From an uncultured bacterium (GTDB taxonomy: Bacteria; Bacillota; Clostridia; Lachnospirales; Lachnospiraceae), in contig CANDBT010000001.1 in assembly GCA_947383005.1 (NCBI GenBank), positions 124,001 to 188,000 on the forward strand: a stretch of 64,000 bases of DNA, in the 5' to 3' direction. Below are positions 62,630 to 64,000 of this stretch, piece by piece (positions within the stretch are counted from its first letter, which is position 1; every line of letters begins with the position of its first letter). A program made the position numbers and the translations under genes. The notes beneath the pieces were generated by a model. That model did no database searches and was not told where the DNA came from. It saw only the letters and a program-made list of their open reading frames with translations.

Positions 62630-63322
62630 ATGGAAAAAAATGCAGAAGGAAAGACCTTGGCCGATTTGGCCGCAGAAAAACTGATTGAACTGATCCGTGA
62701 GAAAAATTATCTGCCAGGAGATAAACTGCCTACCGAGGCAGAGCTTTCCGATTGGCTGAAAGTCGGGCGCAATACCGTACGTGAAGCAGTAAGAATCCTG
62801 GCATCCAGAAATATCGTTATTGTTCGTCAAGGCTCGGGTACGTTTATATCCGAAAAGCAGGGAGTCGTGGATGATCCTTTTGGTTTTTCTTTTATGGAGG
62901 ATCGGCAGAAGCTGACTCGCGACCTGATTCAGGTTCGTGTCATGCTGGAGCCGCCGATTGCTGCTTTGGCTGCCCAAAACGCTACGGAGGAGGAACTGGA
63001 GAAGCTGGAAGAAATTTTGGTGGAGATAGAACAGTTAATCAAAGAAGAAAAGGATTATTCGCAGAAAGACATACAGTTTCATGAACAGATTGCCAATTGT
63101 ACTCATAACAGTGTTATGTCTACGTTGGTGCCGGTTATCGGGAAAGGTATTGCGGTATTTGCCAGCGAGGTACAGCAGCAGGAATACGAACAGACATTGA
63201 TTTCCCATCGGATTATTTTTCAGAATATCAGAGATAAAAAGGCAATAGAGGCACAACAGGCCATGCACTTCCATTTGCTGTATAATGAGAACCGTTATTT
63301 AGAGGAGCAAAGAAATCTGTAA
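62630..63322 (+). CDS. FadR-subfamily GntR transcriptional regulator
   Basis: 230 residues. N-terminal winged helix (about 8-72; EKLIELIREKNYLPGDKLPT, VGRNTVREAVRILASRNIV, RQGSGTFIS) and a C-terminal FCD domain (about 95-220; RDLIQVRVMLEPPIAALAAQ, FHEQIANCTHNSVMSTLV, HRIIFQNIRDKKAIEAQQAM) with metal/ligand histidines. FCD regulators bind small organic acids and usually repress catabolic genes. No catabolic gene is adjacent except beyond the right edge. Divergent from the amidase. Ligand unknown. Confidence 0.92.
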   Translation: MEKNAEGKTLADLAAEKLIELIREKNYLPGDKLPTEAELSDWLKVGRNTVREAVRILASRNIVIVRQGSGTFISEKQGVVDDPFGFSFMEDRQKLTRDLIQVRVMLEPPIAALAAQNATEEELEKLEEILVEIEQLIKEEKDYSQKDIQFHEQIANCTHNSVMSTLVPVIGKGIAVFASEVQQQEYEQTLISHRIIFQNIRDKKAIEAQQAMHFHLLYNENRYLEEQRNL

Positions 63323-63671
63323 ATCAGACCGGGCAAACATCTATCCAATGTGGAACCTGACATAAAATGGGGGCTTACAAACAAGCTTAATGCCCTCATT
63401 TTATATCGGGTTGTCCGTCGTCTGGACAGTTGCTGTATTGGTACGGCATTGCATTAATTCCTGAGTAATCCGCACTTGCTATCCGCGCCATCTGCACGAT
63501 TGCGAAACTCACCGTAGCTGCTACTGCGTTGCTAAGCGCCAGTGTACTGACATGATTATATCTGACGAAACTCCGCAGGATAATTTTTCATTGGCAAGGC
63601 GTTTGGAGGAGGCGATACCCTCGCTTTGCAGACGCACAGATGACGAAAATATCACTGTATTCATGGTATTT
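63323..63671. repeat. Intergenic region with degenerate hairpin repeats
   Basis: ATAAAATG...CATTTTAT (about 63362-63403) encloses CTTACAAACAAGCTTAA, related to the loop of the elements at 47945 and 50727. Further on, an ACCGTAGCtgcTACTGCG palindrome near 63511 recalls the GTAG/CTAC core of family C. No gene seen. Confidence 0.45.
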
Positions 63672-64000
63672 CTACAAGGTAGTACGAGCCATAATCCATT
63701 GCAGATCCGCACAGAAAGGATGTAGCATTCCGCATAAATCAGAAGTCGGAAGGACTTCATCTTTGATTTGTATTCCTAATACTTCCCGCATGAAACGTTG
63801 CCTTTCTTTCATTCTGGCAAAAGAATCGGGGGCTAAAAGACGGATTTCTTCTTGCGTTTTCTCATCGGCCAGGATAATACCGTCTTCCATATGGACTCCC
63901 AGTCCCATACAGTAGGACGGACGGGCAGTAAAATCGCATTGTATCAACATCCCCGATTTGAGAATGGTGGTACTCTCTTCGCTGAAGGGGCTGTTTATCC
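63672..64000 (-). CDS. M24-family (Xaa-Pro) peptidase, 3' part only
   Basis: The gene enters from the right edge and stops at 63672, leaving 109 residues of C-terminus. INSPFSEESTTILKSGMLIQ and GLGVHMEDGIILADEKTQEE fit the pita-bread fold of M24 metallopeptidases, where the region before ..EDG supplies the last metal ligand. The tail (FARMKERQRFMREVLGIQIK) resembles Xaa-Pro aminopeptidase homologues. The active site cannot be checked because most of the gene is outside the window. Confidence 0.7.
   Translation of the reverse strand, partial: INSPFSEESTTILKSGMLIQCDFTARPSYCMGLGVHMEDGIILADEKTQEEIRLLAPDSFARMKERQRFMREVLGIQIKDEVLPTSDLCGMLHPFCADLQWIMARTTL

Overview
The window looks like a chromosomal segment of a spore-forming, anaerobic Gram-positive bacterium of the class Clostridia, probably Lachnospiraceae. 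Evidence: a SpoVT regulator (AbrB plus GAF) with a sigma-G-like promoter, the pth-mfd block, several choline-binding-type cell-wall repeat proteins, strong GGAGG ribosome binding sites, sigma-A promoters, and moderate GC. No rRNA, tRNA, IS transposase, phage gene or CRISPR array was seen. Intergenic spaces are unusually rich in palindromic repeats of at least three families.

Layout. 1-2.6 kb: 5' part of a winged-helix/nucleotidyltransferase (LicC-like) gene, divergent from a large secreted cell-wall-binding-repeat protein. 2.6-8.5 kb: three tandem paralogues of an Rpn/PD-(D/E)XK-type protein, each with its own copied leader, then an unknown 447-residue protein. 8.5-9.6 kb: a stand-alone LytTR regulator and a lipoprotein. 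9.8-15.3 kb: four more secreted cell-wall-binding-repeat proteins on the minus strand, with a convergent pair (a 58-residue coiled-coil protein and a zinc-ribbon/coiled-coil protein) between them. 15.7-23.3 kb: one operon of a ThDP enzyme, an SDR epimerase, larB, larC and larE (nickel-pincer cofactor synthesis) and a CcdA-TlpA fusion. 23.4-25.4 kb: a BCCT transporter and a DUF1622 membrane protein. 25.6-38.4 kb: pth-mfd, then a GH1 glycosidase, an Fe3+/sugar-phosphate-type ABC transporter, a FIST sensor with a soluble chemoreceptor, then spoVT. 38.5-46.5 kb: a signalling operon of a PP2C phosphatase and three zinc-ribbon membrane Ser/Thr kinases: one fused to a solute-binding-like ectodomain, one a PASTA pseudokinase, one an apparently active PASTA kinase. 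46.6-52.9 kb: MATE exporter, malQ, a single-pass protein, a small HD hydrolase and a two-TM protein. 53.1-64 kb: Ca2+-type P-ATPase, trpS, CitMHS transporter with an adjacent Cache histidine kinase and a divergent OmpR-type regulator, an amidase, a FadR-type GntR regulator, and the end of an M24 peptidase.

How the parts may work together (inference unless stated). The LicC-like enzyme would supply CDP-choline to decorate wall polymers that the five repeat proteins bind, and the BCCT transporter could supply choline or betaine. larB/C/E make the NPN cofactor, but no larA-type user is present here. The PP2C/kinase operon has a strong promoter followed at once by a terminator-like hairpin, so read-through control is likely. 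The best candidates for an undescribed system are the kinase/pseudokinase/solute-sensor set, the FIST-chemoreceptor pair, the triplicated Rpn locus, and the hairpin element families, one of which may have supplied coding sequence to a histidine kinase.
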